Shown one piece after another: positions 1 through 10,662 of a DNA stretch of 44,328 bases (positions are counted from its first letter, which is position 1; every line of letters begins with the position of its first letter). The notes below the pieces were generated by a model. It was not told where the DNA came from. It saw nothing but the letters and a program-made list of their open reading frames with translations, and did no database searches. The translations under genes were made by a program, and so were the position numbers. This stretch comes from Caulochytrium protostelioides (lineage: Eukaryota; Chytridiomycota; Caulochytriomycetes; Caulochytriales; Caulochytriaceae). The stretch is from positions 1 through 44,328 of the forward strand of contig ML014265.1 in NCBI GenBank assembly GCA_003615045.1, read 5' to 3'.

Positions 1-7
1 CAAAGAA

Positions 8-880
8 TCTAAAGGCCCACACTCCCCGACGCAACACGCACATCATGCCCTCCGTGGTGCCCCCCAGGGGTCCCCCGACCGGAGGCATCGCGCATTTTCG
101 TTCAGTGGCGGATGAACTTGCCGACCTTGGGCGGCAGGGCGGCTTGCCCGTTGCGGCAAAGCGCTATCGGTCTGACGGGTAAGGCCAGACAGTGGCGGAT
201 ATTCAACGCGGCATTGAGATCGCGGTTCACCAGTTTGCCGTGGGTTGCTTTGCACCACAGCAAACCTCGAGCCACGGTCCCTGGCGCCGGCGTTGCCCCT
301 GTTTCCGGACCACATGCAACTGGACATACACGCGGGTCCAGCGGACCGAGTTGACCCGCGTTGGCGCGGTCGGGGAAGCGCCCGCCTGGGACGTGCGAGA
401 GATCGGCACGGCCGTCGGGTCCCGGTTTTGCAACTTTGTCAGGATCTCATTCGTCTCGGCATGCACCTGGGTCTTCCGGAACTCGTCGACCACGACGGTG
501 CGGAAACGCTGGGGGCACGCCTGGTCCGCGCGAGCTGTTGGGACGGGGATCTCTCCCTGGCCTCCAAGGGCAAACTTGGTCGCGCCATAGGCGACCGCCA
601 CTTCAGCGACCACGGGCTCCATCTCCGTGGCCACCCCCTTGGCGACGCGGTTCAAGAACTAGGCAAATACGCGCTGCTTGCCACTGTACAGTCGCAGGCG
701 CTGGCGTGCTTTGGCTTCCGGAACTCGACTCACAGCGGATCGTACGTGGCGAGCCGCTCCTCCAGAAATTGAGGGTGCGCGACGCTGTGCCTTTGGAGCT
801 CGCCGCCGCCAGCTGCTGCAGCGGCTCTTTCAAATCGCCCTGCCACGTCTCTGACTACTTTTGGGATAATTTGATGCCGG
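8..880 (-). pseudogene. Fanzor/OrfB (TnpB-like) element relic, copy A
   Basis: Decayed RNA-guided-nuclease-type transposon ORF read on the minus strand. Visible pieces in order are a KEPLQQL..SSKGTA block (about 800-835), a block resembling RKPKHARQRLRLYSGKQRVF (about 690-740), the YGATKF..GGQGE..VPT block before RuvC-II (about 530-590), the RuvC-II glutamate in VVVDEFR (about 478-499) and the RuvC-III motif NRDLNAALNI (about 199-229). The frame is broken: there is a TGA in the position expected for Trp in the first block, a 1-nt loss in the ARQRL block, and a TAG before FLNRVAKG. Family knowledge: eukaryotic Fanzor proteins carry this order of motifs, ending in a DRDxNAAxNI-like RuvC-III. 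The right end is marked by GGGCCT near base 14. The left limit is set at CCGGCATCAAA, also found in copies B and E. It lies directly downstream of MSH3. Loss of function is clear; assignment to Fanzor rather than another OrfB lineage is inference. Confidence 0.75.
46..87 (-). other. Terminal hairpin of Fanzor relic A (possible guide-RNA scaffold)
   Basis: Minus-strand reading gives a 5' arm GCCTCCG and a 3' arm CGGAGGGC that pair (one bulged G) around a G/C-rich loop. It lies about 25 bp beyond the relic's stop and about 30 bp before the element end. The same hairpin, with different bases in the arms, is seen in copies C, D and E. In TnpB/Fanzor elements the right end encodes the guide RNA; that this is such an RNA is inference. 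Confidence 0.35.
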
Positions 881-974
881 TCTTCTGGCTAGCTATCATG
901 CCGGCCAGAACTTTAGTTTGGAGACGGTCTGACATAAGATATCGGCAAGAAAAGAAAAGCCGCACATCGTTCGA

Positions 975-3900
975 TTATGGAACTGCATTCGTCATGCTAA
1001 CCCCGTGCAGGAGCTGCATCTTTTGGCATCGCCAGGTCTCGGCAAACAGAGCAAACCGAGTTTCGGTTTGCTCACGGGCAGCCAGCAGTCGCTTCTCAAA
1101 AGCCATAGAGTGCATGCGTGCATTTTCTATGAGTTCCATCGGTAAGCCAGCCAAACGAGCAACGTTGAGACCATAACTTCGCGATGCGAGACCTGGTTTG
1201 AGTTTGTACAGGAAGATCACGCGATATGATGCAGTTGATTCTGACGCAGAATTGGATCCACGGACGCTTTGATTAGCCTCGTCGGCTTCCATGCAGGCCA
1301 TATGTGCCGAGATTAGCCGATCAGGATGCAGTCGGGTCAACTCATCAAGGATGGGATAATGAGTCACGAACAACGTCACGCAACGGATCTGCTCAACAAG
1401 CCATTGCAGAGTGACATATGCAATTGCGGTTCCGTCAAACGTAGCAGTCCCACGCCCTAATTCATCGAGGATCACCAGAGAACGATCCGTGGCACGGTGC
1501 AGAACATCAGAGGCCTCATCTAGTTCGCGGCGAAATGTGGATCGGCCTCGCATTGAATCATCACTAGCGCCCATGCGTGTAAGAACGGCATCAAAGAGAC
1601 TAAACTGGGCCTTTCCGTCGGCAGGAACGGGACAACCAATTTGCGCCAGAATCACCATAAGGGCCACTGTGCGGATGTAGCTGCTTTTACCACCCATGTT
1701 GGGGCCGGTCAACAACAGGGCTTTTTGCGAGCCCTCAAACTGGATGTCGTTGGGAACGTAATTTGGCATGAGCTGTGAAAGGACAGGATGACGAGCGTTT
1801 GGAGCAACGATGATACCAACCTTGTTTTCAACAAATTCTGGAAAAACCCATTGTTCAGTGACTCCAACACGGGCCAAGCCAAGACAGACATCAAGCTGCG
1901 CCAATGAGGAAACTGTATGGCGCAGGACGCCATACTTACAAGAAACTTCAGAAAGAAACATCTGGAAAGCGTTCTCACAGATTGCAGCAAGTCGTTCAAC
2001 GGCACAGTCTTCCTTCTTCAGGTGACGGATAATGAAGGGCGTATGGAAACGATGTGCTGTTTTGGTTGCCGAGATGCGAACCCAGTCAGCAGGCACTTTT
2101 TTCACTTGAGATGCCGGGATCTCAATCAGATAGCGGATGCCACTCACAACACGGTACTCCAACGAGGGGTTCTTCAGCAGCAAGCGAATTTCCTCCAAAT
2201 GCTTCTTGAACGCCGAGCGAGCCTGGTCGAGACTGTTGTGTCCTTCGGCAACCTCGTGGAACCAGGTAGCAACCCCCGGTGTCATAAACATGTTTAGTTT
2301 GTCGTTCTGCTCGCAAGCGGCAACGTTGACCTTGCTCAAGAGGGGCCCCAGCTCACTGGCCGCATCGATCAGCTTGGTGAAGATGTCGCGCAATACGGGA
2401 CTGTCAAACTCATCCGTCGGCTGATAGCTCTGCAGCTGGTTTGATAGCGAAGTCAAAATCTGCAGCATGCGGATGACTTCGGAGGGGCGACTGCGGTGCA
2501 CATACAGCCGATGCAAAAACTGCTCAAGATCGGGCATATGTTGGAATTGGGCACAGACAATGTCCAATATAACGGAAGATTTGTTTTTCAAAGAAAGCTC
2601 TTTGATCATGTCTTGACGCTGTCGCAATGATGTCAGCTCCAAAAGCGGCTGACTGAGATACCTTCGCAGCAAGCGGCGTCCAAAGGCAGTGCGGCAGCGG
2701 CAGAGTAGCCAAAACAAGCTTCCGTACTCCTGTCCGCCATCGGCGCTGCGGAATAGCTCCAGGTTGTTTAGCGTGTCAGCAGTCAATAGCATGTACCCGC
2801 GTCCAGCGAAAGGTTTGGCGAATTGAAAGAGTGAAAAAAGCCGATCCAATTTGAACTGCTGCAGATATTTGAGCAGGCTGCAGACGGGAATAACGGCTCG
2901 ATCTGATAGTGAATCAAGCCGTTTCTGAAGCTCTACGCTCGCCGGCGTTGTGCTTGGCTGCTCTCCACCTGCAGAGGGATGCTCCAGCCGCAATTCTACA
3001 TAGTGGCGAACGTAGTCACGTGCTGGCGAAGCCGCCAAGAAGTCCAATGCTTCCTGGCGCATTCCGCTACGTTCCGTGGCTTCATTCAAAACCGCTTTGA
3101 GAGCGCTTGAAACATGGGTCGAAAAAAGGATTTCTGCAGGCTCCAGATGATGGATTCGGGTCTCTGTACGGCTTCGAACGCTATCATCGTCATACGTGTC
3201 GTAGATCCATTCACCGGTGGTGACTTGAATGGAGCAGAAACTGCACTGCACGCGCGTGTTGCTGACAATTTCCTCTAACACGCACATGATGAGGTTGCTG
3301 GATGTGGATTTGGATTTGGCTGAAGAATCGGCATCGACCACCATCGTGCCTTTGGTGTAGATGTCAGAAACTTCACGCTCAAAAGGCGCACTCCTGTTAT
3401 CGCCAGCTGCTTTCAGAGCGGCCGTCTCAGTTTGTCGGATGTGCGCAACCTTAAAGCCATGATCGACTAGCTTTTGAACGTGCACCATGAAGCGATGCGT
3501 GGGGAATGAACATGTATGCATCAAGCGATCCAGATACTGTGCTAGATGGAGGATGGGTGCTGCCGCTCGCGCATCCTGCCCAAACAGTCGATATTTGTAG
3601 CCCACCTCTACCACGAGCAGACAGTCGGGATACTTTTCCTTGAGACGAATGATTTGTAACTCCAACGCCGTATACTGGCCTTTGGGAGGCAATCCCCTCA
3701 ACTTGGGGATATCGCCGATCTTAAGGGCTTTCGCAGACGAACTCCCAGGTGTGCAATTTTCTCCTGGCCCGTCGCTACGTCCAGATGCAATGCCATCCTG
3801 ATCATCGGCTGGTGCCCGTCGAGAGAGGGAATGAATCAGAAGCTTGTTGCGAACAGCTGCCCGATTTGCACTTTCAGGACCGCCCCCCTGAGAGGGTAAC

Positions 3901-4703
3901 ACATCCACAGGAGAGAATGGCTGATACTGATGGATCGCCAAGCTGACTGTCGCCTCCGTGGCGGCGTCTGCCGCGGGAGTCACCGAGGCAAAATTGGCAG
4001 GCAGAGTGCCCCCATCGTGAGACGTTGATGGTAGATTGTCGGTCCGGGGATCAGAGTTGTCACAGTCGGACATGTCGGAATCCGAATCCGACGACGACAC
4101 GACGTCGCCGCCCTTTTTCGTGGACCGAGGCTGAAAGTCTGAGGCCGAGTCATTGGATGATTCAGAAGCCGAATCCGAAAAGTCGGGTCGCGCTGGCGAC
4201 TGATCCCCCGTGTTGATGGCGTTGATCCGACTTCGCGAGCGCGGCCCTGAACGGCTTTCAGCGGCGGCAGCCGTTGTGGACGGCTTGATTGGCAACGAAC
4301 AATGAGCGGGCTGCACCGGGAGTTCGAACCTAGATCGCCTCAAGGAAGCAGCCTCGATGCCTCCGTGATGATTTTCGCGCTTGCGATCGTCCTTCCGTTC
4401 GTCAATCTGAGCCTCTGCAGGATTCGCACCACCCGGCGACCCAATGGATGAGCTCGGGATCGAAGGCAACCCCGCCTTGGGCCCCGTGCAGGCCCCATGG
4501 TTCAACGAGGATCCACGGGATGATGGCCCAGCCGATTCCGAGACGGGCTTCGGCTTCACCGAGAAAAACGAAGAGATGGTGCGCTGGTTTTTGGCAATGG
4601 GCTTGCGAGATTTAGCAGGGGACGTGCCGGGGGGCGTATTGCTTGGCACGTCGCTCTCGGCAGGGCCGTCGGCCTTGCGCTTCGTATGATCACTCGATGG
4701 CAT
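975..4703 (-). CDS. MSH3: DNA mismatch repair protein MSH3 (MutS family)
   Basis: Single-exon ORF of 1242 residues. MSH3 pairs with MSH2 (MutS-beta) to recognise insertion/deletion loops in nuclear DNA. Residues 40-47, QRTISSFF, form a PIP box for PCNA, as expected at the N-terminus of MSH3. An acidic, Ser-rich disordered stretch follows. The mismatch-binding MutS I domain starts near residue 335 with YTALELQIIRLKEKYPDCLL and EVGYKYRLFG, the MSH3 (not MSH6) version. The ATPase has Walker A GPNMGGKSS near residue 1000, Walker B VILDELGRGT near 1075, and VTHYPIL in between the later motifs. Length is slightly above human MSH3 (about 1137), owing to the N-terminal tail. The start is ATG at 4703. 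Fanzor relic A begins about 95 bp beyond the stop, so the 3' UTR is short or includes relic sequence. Confidence 0.95.
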   Translation of the reverse strand: MPSSDHTKRKADGPAESDVPSNTPPGTSPAKSRKPIAKNQRTISSFFSVKPKPVSESAGPSSRGSSLNHGACTGPKAGLPSIPSSSIGSPGGANPAEAQIDERKDDRKRENHHGGIEAASLRRSRFELPVQPAHCSLPIKPSTTAAAAESRSGPRSRSRINAINTGDQSPARPDFSDSASESSNDSASDFQPRSTKKGGDVVSSSDSDSDMSDCDNSDPRTDNLPSTSHDGGTLPANFASVTPAADAATEATVSLAIHQYQPFSPVDVLPSQGGGPESANRAAVRNKLLIHSLSRRAPADDQDGIASGRSDGPGENCTPGSSSAKALKIGDIPKLRGLPPKGQYTALELQIIRLKEKYPDCLLVVEVGYKYRLFGQDARAAAPILHLAQYLDRLMHTCSFPTHRFMVHVQKLVDHGFKVAHIRQTETAALKAAGDNRSAPFEREVSDIYTKGTMVVDADSSAKSKSTSSNLIMCVLEEIVSNTRVQCSFCSIQVTTGEWIYDTYDDDSVRSRTETRIHHLEPAEILFSTHVSSALKAVLNEATERSGMRQEALDFLAASPARDYVRHYVELRLEHPSAGGEQPSTTPASVELQKRLDSLSDRAVIPVCSLLKYLQQFKLDRLFSLFQFAKPFAGRGYMLLTADTLNNLELFRSADGGQEYGSLFWLLCRCRTAFGRRLLRRYLSQPLLELTSLRQRQDMIKELSLKNKSSVILDIVCAQFQHMPDLEQFLHRLYVHRSRPSEVIRMLQILTSLSNQLQSYQPTDEFDSPVLRDIFTKLIDAASELGPLLSKVNVAACEQNDKLNMFMTPGVATWFHEVAEGHNSLDQARSAFKKHLEEIRLLLKNPSLEYRVVSGIRYLIEIPASQVKKVPADWVRISATKTAHRFHTPFIIRHLKKEDCAVERLAAICENAFQMFLSEVSCKYGVLRHTVSSLAQLDVCLGLARVGVTEQWVFPEFVENKVGIIVAPNARHPVLSQLMPNYVPNDIQFEGSQKALLLTGPNMGGKSSYIRTVALMVILAQIGCPVPADGKAQFSLFDAVLTRMGASDDSMRGRSTFRRELDEASDVLHRATDRSLVILDELGRGTATFDGTAIAYVTLQWLVEQIRCVTLFVTHYPILDELTRLHPDRLISAHMACMEADEANQSVRGSNSASESTASYRVIFLYKLKPGLASRSYGLNVARLAGLPMELIENARMHSMAFEKRLLAAREQTETRFALFAETWRCQKMQLLHGVSMTNAVP

Positions 4704-4989
4704 CGTGAACGGCGGTGAAGGTCGGTCTGGTGAATATGCTTCGAAGCACTATGAAGACGCTTCATCACGTCAACAGCACCGACCCGGAGAGTCCTCTATT
4801 CGGCGGTCTCCCGGTCATGAACTGCCCACTGGATGACGAACCCTGATCATAAAGGGCAAAAGCAAAACCCCGGCAACCACGATATACAAGCACGAGCGAG
4901 CGCAGTGAATTTCAAGGGTGCTCAAGTGGCGCCATTCCAATGTGGCTTGGCAGCCCATCAGCGAATGTCCGGCGCTCCCTCCCCCCTTA
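4704..4989. other. Upstream region of MSH3, no gene seen
   Basis: Contains the presumed MSH3 promoter and 5' UTR, then the degenerate tail of the gypsy relic at 4990-5185. Short ORFs on both strands show no recognisable domain. Confidence 0.5.
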
Positions 4990-5185
4990 TGACCGTCCGG
5001 GCCATTCGGTGCGGCCAGCGGATCGTTGATGACTGCGGTCGGATGTTGGTATCTGAACAAGCGTAGGACCAGCTCCGGCGGGGCCTTGTTCAATCGGGTC
5101 ATGGGATGTTGGTCACCATAGAATGGAATACAGTCTCCATAAATGAAATCGTCGTGTGGTGCACCGGAGTAGACGTAGCCGCATT
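4990..5185 (-). mobile_element. Ty3/gypsy-type pol 3'-end relic
   Basis: Minus-strand translation reads GYVYSGAPHDDF..YGDQHPMTRLNKAPPEL..LFRYQHPTAV, which aligns with the C-terminal integrase region of the second element at 43015-43440 (GYVIEDLDG..LYGDRDLMTRLNEDPLGL..LFRYQHPTAV). The match is long enough to be the same retroelement family. No integrase core, reverse transcriptase or LTR was found around it, so it is a fragment. It sits about 300 bp upstream of the MSH3 start. Confidence 0.65.
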
Positions 5186-5643
5186 TTGATGGAATAATTG
5201 CATACTATTACTTCCTATCATATGCTTTCGCCGTCCTGGCTGGGCATCTGCCAAAGTCACCGAGGCACTACAGTGTCGCTGATATAGACATCCTTGTCGC
5301 AAGCATTGCGTGGGGATAGTTGAAAGAAGTTAAAAACGCCGTCGATGGCTTGCTTAAGACGCTCTACATTACCAAAGACCAAAACATTCACCATTTCCGC
5401 AGCCTCAACGAAGTTCCTCGCTGGCGTGAGAAGGCGGCCCTGCTCCGAAACAAGACCCAAAGCATATCGACGAAGCGGTCCCGCATTTGGTTTCCACCTA
5501 TCCGGCAATGGCCGAACTCGGTGCGAAGGTTAAGGTGTCCACGCAGGAGTGAACTACAGTCGACGCCGAGCGATCCTGGTGTTACAGAGCCTCGGGATCG
5601 TTCTTCCCGCGCTCGAACCCGTGAACTCGTTCATCCTTAGGGC
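5186..5643. other. Unassigned intergenic sequence
   Basis: Overlapping short ORFs on both strands (for example 5257-5508 minus and 5320-5640 plus) have no family I recognise. Given the gypsy relic on one side and the Fanzor relic on the other, decayed transposon sequence is the likeliest content, but I cannot show it. Confidence 0.35.
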
Positions 5644-5775
5644 GGCAGACAGCTTGGATCAGACCGAGAGCCCCTCGGCAGGCAGCCCCCATCAGACCGA
5701 GACCCCTCCGGGAGACAGACCCAACGGTCCAAAAAACCTCTCGGCAGACATCCTGGATCAGTACTGCATCATACA
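5644..5775 (+). repeat. 33-bp imperfect tandem repeat, four units
   Basis: Units begin at 5644, 5677, 5710 and 5743, each starting GGCAG/GGGAG and the first, second and fourth carrying (GG)ATCAG. Units 1 and 2 share ATCAGACCGAGA.CCCCT. The period is a multiple of three, and one plus-strand frame is open through it (5549-5809), giving 11-residue repeats such as ADSLDQTESPS and AGSPHQTETPP. Confidence 0.65.
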
Positions 5776-5863
5776 GAACGACCAGGGCAGAATCAACTTT
5801 ATTGTATGATCGTGGTGGGGTCCAAAGGCCAGGTCGTCAGTTAGAAGCTGACTCGAAAGTGGT

Positions 5864-6600
5864 ACTATGTATAATCCGGCATCAAATTATCCCAAAAGCA
5901 GTCAGAGACGTGGCAGGGCGATTTGAAAGAGCCGCTGCAGCAGCTGGCGGCGGCGAGCTCCAAAGGCACAGCGTCGCGCACCCTCAATTTCTGGAGGAGC
6001 GGCTCGCCACGTACGATCCGCTGTGAGTCGAGTTCCGGAAGCCAAAGCACGCCAGCGCCTGCGACTGTACAGTGGCAAGCAGCGCGTATTTGCCTAGTTC
6101 TTGAACCGCGTCGCCAAGGGGGTGGCCACGGAGATGGAGCCCGTGGTCGCTGAAGTGGCGGTCGCCTATGGCGCGACCAAGTTTGCCCTTGGAGGCCAGG
6201 GAGAGATCCCCGTCCCAACAGCTCGCGCGGACCAGGCGTGCCCCCAGCGTTTCCGCACCGTCGTGGTCGACGAGTTCCGGAAGACCCAGGTGCATGCCGA
6301 GACGAATGAGATCCTGACAAAGTTGCAAAACCGGGACCCGACGGCCGTGCCGATCTCTGCCGAAAGGTGCAAAACCGGCAGTCGAAGGTCGCAGTCAGAG
6401 GTTTGCTGTAATGCGATTCGAGCAGCCATGAGGTTTGTGAATCTTAGTGCCGCTATGCACATCCGACGTTGCCTGGCCTTGCTGGTCAGGCCTACAGCGC
6501 CGTGCCGTATTCCCGGCAAGCTAAGTTGCAGCCCGTCGTCGGCATGTTCATCCGGTGCTAAATTTATGCGGACTGCCTCCTTGGAGGCCCCTCGGGCGTC
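5864..6600 (+). pseudogene. Fanzor/OrfB element relic, copy B
   Basis: Plus-strand copy of the same element as copy A. From CCGGCATCAAA (5876) to about 6358 it is nearly identical to copy A (399-880 reversed), including the same internal TGA, the same 1-nt loss and the same TAG. The VVVDEFRKTQVHAETN block lies near 6262-6310. Past 6358 the two copies part abruptly; B then has a deleted zinc-ribbon region and no intact NRDLNAALNI motif, only a degraded IRRC block near 6450. Shared sequence upstream of CCGGCATC with copy E (TACTATGT..AATCC) suggests the left end reaches about 5864. It ends about 50 bp from the IFT121 stop codon, tail to tail. Confidence 0.75.
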
Positions 6601-6652
6601 TTCATTTTTAATCGTCTCCGGGCAGTCTAGAAATTTTCAAAACAAAATACAA

Positions 6653-9600
6653 TCAAATCATTGTATGGCACACCCGGCAGTGGGTCATGTTTTGAAGTAC
6701 GTTCATGTGATAGGCTGAACTGCATAGGCTACAAACGAATGCAATGTCGTCAATAACTGTTCGCCCAGTCACAACACATGTCTGAAAACGCATGCCACAG
6801 AATTGACAGGAGTCAGATGTTTGACTGACATGAAGACCGCATTGGCTACAGGTCGATTCTAGGTAATGCCGGTCAGTCGGCTCATGCTGAGCAAAAATGG
6901 ATAACGCTAACTCCTCATAGGGATTTTGTATGGCACCCAGCACATTATAGTCCTCGAACGGGTCCATTAGATCAAGAATGTGATCCAGACCAGCAAAATT
7001 GCCGACCACCTGGAGATCATTTGGCTCCCTAAGCTGTGACGAATGGTGAGCTTGAAGCTCCCCAAGTGTACGAGAGCAATGTTCTAGCTGGCCCGCTCGG
7101 TAGGCCGACAGTGCCTGAAGACACAGAATTGGAACTGCCGGAAGACAAACAAGATATGGTGTGAGATGCGAAGAAGTGCGCCAACAAGCAGCATACTCAT
7201 TGGCCCTCATTTGCTGAAGGGCCAATCGCCATAAGTGAAAGGCTGTGGCCTCACGCCACGGATCTGACAAATGAGCATGCATGTCGTCTGATTCAGAGCC
7301 ACCTGGGGAGTTCGGTTCTTTGGACGACTGGGTGGCTTCGGTGGTCTTTTTCTCTCGAAGATTCTGTTTATGGCTTTCAACTTCATGGGCGGCCAAAACG
7401 TAGAGATTCTCGATGGAAGACAGATCCGCTGCACAGAGATTGTGACTACTCATCAACCGACTAGTCTGTGCATCTGCCATTTTGTAAAGAAGCCGAGCGC
7501 TTTCCAGACGCCACTCTGCTTTACGACAAAGAAGAATGGCTTCAGTCAACTTTTCAGCTGCCACAAGTTGAGCCAGTTCACTACCGATACACTTGACAAT
7601 CTCACTGGCTTGATGTCTCTCTGCCAAACTTGAGGCCAATGTCCATTCCTTGCCTGCCAGCGCTGCTTTAATGGCTTTGTTTGGATGACCTGATTTGAGA
7701 AAAGCTTGGGCAGCAGCGCTAGTATGGCCTGCATCGACTAGTGCTTGCGCTAATGGATACAGAGCGGGATTGCTGTCGGGAATCTCGTCGACAAGGCCGA
7801 TCAGCTGGTCGTATTGACCAGCGCGCAGAACAGTTTCGACCATCATACTCCAATTGCAAACCCGACGATAAAGCTGCAAAGCCGGACCATACTGAAGAAG
7901 TCGCAGCTGGCGATTGGCCAGGTTTTGATACAACCGGCCCATTGTTTCTTCATCGACTGCGATCAGCCGGGAAGCACTAGACTGGTTGTGCTGACTTTGT
8001 GACCTAATCAACTCTAATGTGCGCTCCGGCCGATTTTTGCGATCATTGAGTTCGACGGCCAGATCGAGACGACGAGTCTCAAGCAAGATTTGTTCCGCTG
8101 CATCAACATCGCCAAGAAAGATATTAATTTCGGCCTTTTGCTTGTCGGCTTCCAGCTTTCGGCACTTACTGAGAAAATGCAACCCAGCATAATCGCCTAG
8201 TGACTGAAAGATACGGGTTGCAGCATCGAGGTCCGGGATCAGCAGCACGTGGCGCAGACACATTCGAAGCAGATACGGCAGCTTGAGCGCTTGAGCCCAC
8301 TCAAGTACTCTGTCAATTGACTTCACATGCTGCAGCCCATATGTCAAGGCCAGACGGTGAACGGAGTCCCAACGGCGCAGATACTCATTGGCCGCCGAAG
8401 GGGACGAACTGTTGATCACGCTCGCGATGTCTAGCGCAGTCACAACACCATCCTTAAAATTGATCAAGCACCCAGTCTCTTGCGGGCTGGCATAAGCGAA
8501 CCCGGGAACGACGGATGGATCGATTGAGCCATGCGATAAGATTTGAAAGTCTTGGCAAAACACTAACTTGTTTTTCTCAAGCAGGGAGCAGTGTAATGGC
8601 TCGGTCCGAGACCATTGAAAATCCCAAACTTCTTGGCGTGCAAAATCGAGAAGATCGACCATCATGTCAAGGTCTGTAGTCTTCGATCTAACATTCAAAA
8701 ACCGGCAAGTACCATTTGCCGCGCGCATAGCGATACAAGTTCCATCTCTATTGATGCTGAGCTCTGTCGAGACGAATTGAAAGCTGAAATCCGTTCGTGT
8801 TTTATGCCCGATCAGCCGATAAAGCACCACAACGCCGGATTTGCGGCCCACAACAATCAAGCTGTCATGGCAGGCCAACGAAATCGCGGGATCAGACGTG
8901 GTATGTGACAGGGCGTGATAGGCTGGTGGACTGAGACCGCCATCGTAAAATTCTTGGGTAGACGGAACTGGTGTTTCGAAGAACCCATCGCGGCTCTGGT
9001 CCAGTATAACATACTTTTCGTGGTGATTCTGTGTTTTTGTGGATAAACCAAAGCCGATTTCGTCGGCGGTAACATTCTGCTGCGGCATAAACTCCCACTC
9101 ATAAACAAAGTGGTCGGAAAGGGCATAGACCGACCGAGACGACATGCCAATCTTACTTGGGCAGAACGGAATTGTGCGCATTGTAAGAGTCGACCCGGAT
9201 GCATCGACGACCGATAGGCAGTATCCAGAAGATGTATGGGCCGCTGCGGAAAATCTCGACGCTTCAGTCAACAGAGCCAAATGGCTTTGCGATGACGTCA
9301 TGAGAATGATTTTCGGAAATGCACTCGTTTGAACCACTTGAGTATCGAGTCGACAGCTGTACAGTACGGACCCCGGAATGTTGCGCGAAAGAGCATTGGA
9401 TGTGTCCTGCTTCCAAAAAATGGTGCGCTCGTTGTCAATGTAGCCATGAGGAATGCTGGAACGGATTAAGGCGAAATACAGCGTGCCCCCTGCTGCGAAA
9501 ACGATGCGCTGGCCTGTCGGATCAAACGTCACGTGGGTGATCTCTGTGGTGGGAAGACGCATGGACCGAATGTACTGTCCCTGGTTTGTGTAGAACTGAG

Positions 9601-10662
9601 CCACTCCAGCCTTTTTGCCTTCCTTGGCGTGCATGGTTCCGGCAATAACAAAGCACGTACCGCCCGGAAACCACGCGGCGCGGATTCCTTGAAGTTCGGT
9701 TTTAATCACGACAGACGCCTTTTGGTCAAGCCGGCTCATAAGCTGAACATGTCCATTGTCCATGGCAATGGCTACCGCGATCTCATCAGTTCGTGATGCT
9801 TGCCAGATAATGTCATTAATTTGATGGCAAGTTGCGGTAGCAGCTGCGTTGGGAACCTCATACTGTTATCGCAGATGCAGGGCGATGAGTGACTTATCCA
9901 GTTGACTTCTGCACTGCATCACACTTCAGTACGAGGGTAGGTGGATGATCGCTTACCATGAAATTGCCGAGGTTATCATGAACCAGCAGCCTTCCGTCAC
10001 TGCACCCGAGGAGAATTTCTTTGCGGTCGGAACACCAGGTGGCACTGACAATATTAAATTTCAATTGCTTTGACCACACCTTTTCACCGGTATGAGTTCC
10101 AACCAGAAGTTGACCTAAATTGTTAATGAAAACCAATAAAGAAAAGAACAGCACAGACATCAATGAGTCCACAAAAAAAAGCAACATAAGCCTCACCTTA
10201 GGGCGACATCAAGATCCGCCGGACTGCCTTACCATCGGAATAAGCAATGATAAGTCTCCTGCCGTCAGGGCTCCAACAAAGTGAAACTGCAAACGCACTC
10301 TTTCGGCCATGAACCATTTCGCGGTGCCACTCAGAAGCGACACGCTGCCAAATGGTAACGAGGCCTTCTGTGTCCGCTGTAGTCAACCGGTTGTTGACGT
10401 TGCTCCATACAGCAGCTGTAATGTGACCTGAGTGGCCCTCGAGAGATTCATTGCTAACAACTTGCAACGGCGAAGACTGTCCCTCGCCAATTCCATTAAC
10501 CTGCTCTAGTCGAAGAACTTTTAGCAAGCTCTCCTGGCAACCACAGACAAGCCAACTATCATTGCCGCCCCAAGTTAGACTGCGGACATTCCCATTGTTG
10601 GGAAGACTAATCTGCTCAGAGGAAATGGACCGGATTGCAGCACCAAAGATAACGATAAACAT
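6653..10662 (-). CDS. IFT121: Intraflagellar transport protein IFT121 / WDR35
   Basis: Three exons: 10662-10233, 10114-9957 and 9862-6653, with introns 10232-10115 (GTAAGG..TTAG) and 9956-9863 (GTAAGC..ACAG). Joined product is about 1265 residues; human WDR35 is 1181. IFT121 belongs to the IFT-A complex, which drives retrograde transport and membrane-protein import in cilia. The N-terminus reads MFIV..ISLPNN, then LEGHSG, YSDG|QLLVGTHTGEKVW across the first junction, and HDNLGNFM at the second; each has a direct counterpart in WDR35. WD-type beta-propellers fill the first half, TPR-like helices the second. The C-terminus is a zinc ribbon with CVVTGR, CSLC and CRVCH. The start is ATG at 10662, since the upstream in-frame codon is TTG. 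No frame damage is seen, which implies a ciliated life stage. Confidence 0.92.

Noticed and set aside
361-1176. Plus-strand ORF of 271 codons over relic A and the MSH3 3' end
   Set aside because: It is antisense to both and its halves mirror the Fanzor relic and MSH3; the same reading recurs at copy B because the DNA is duplicated, not because it is coding.
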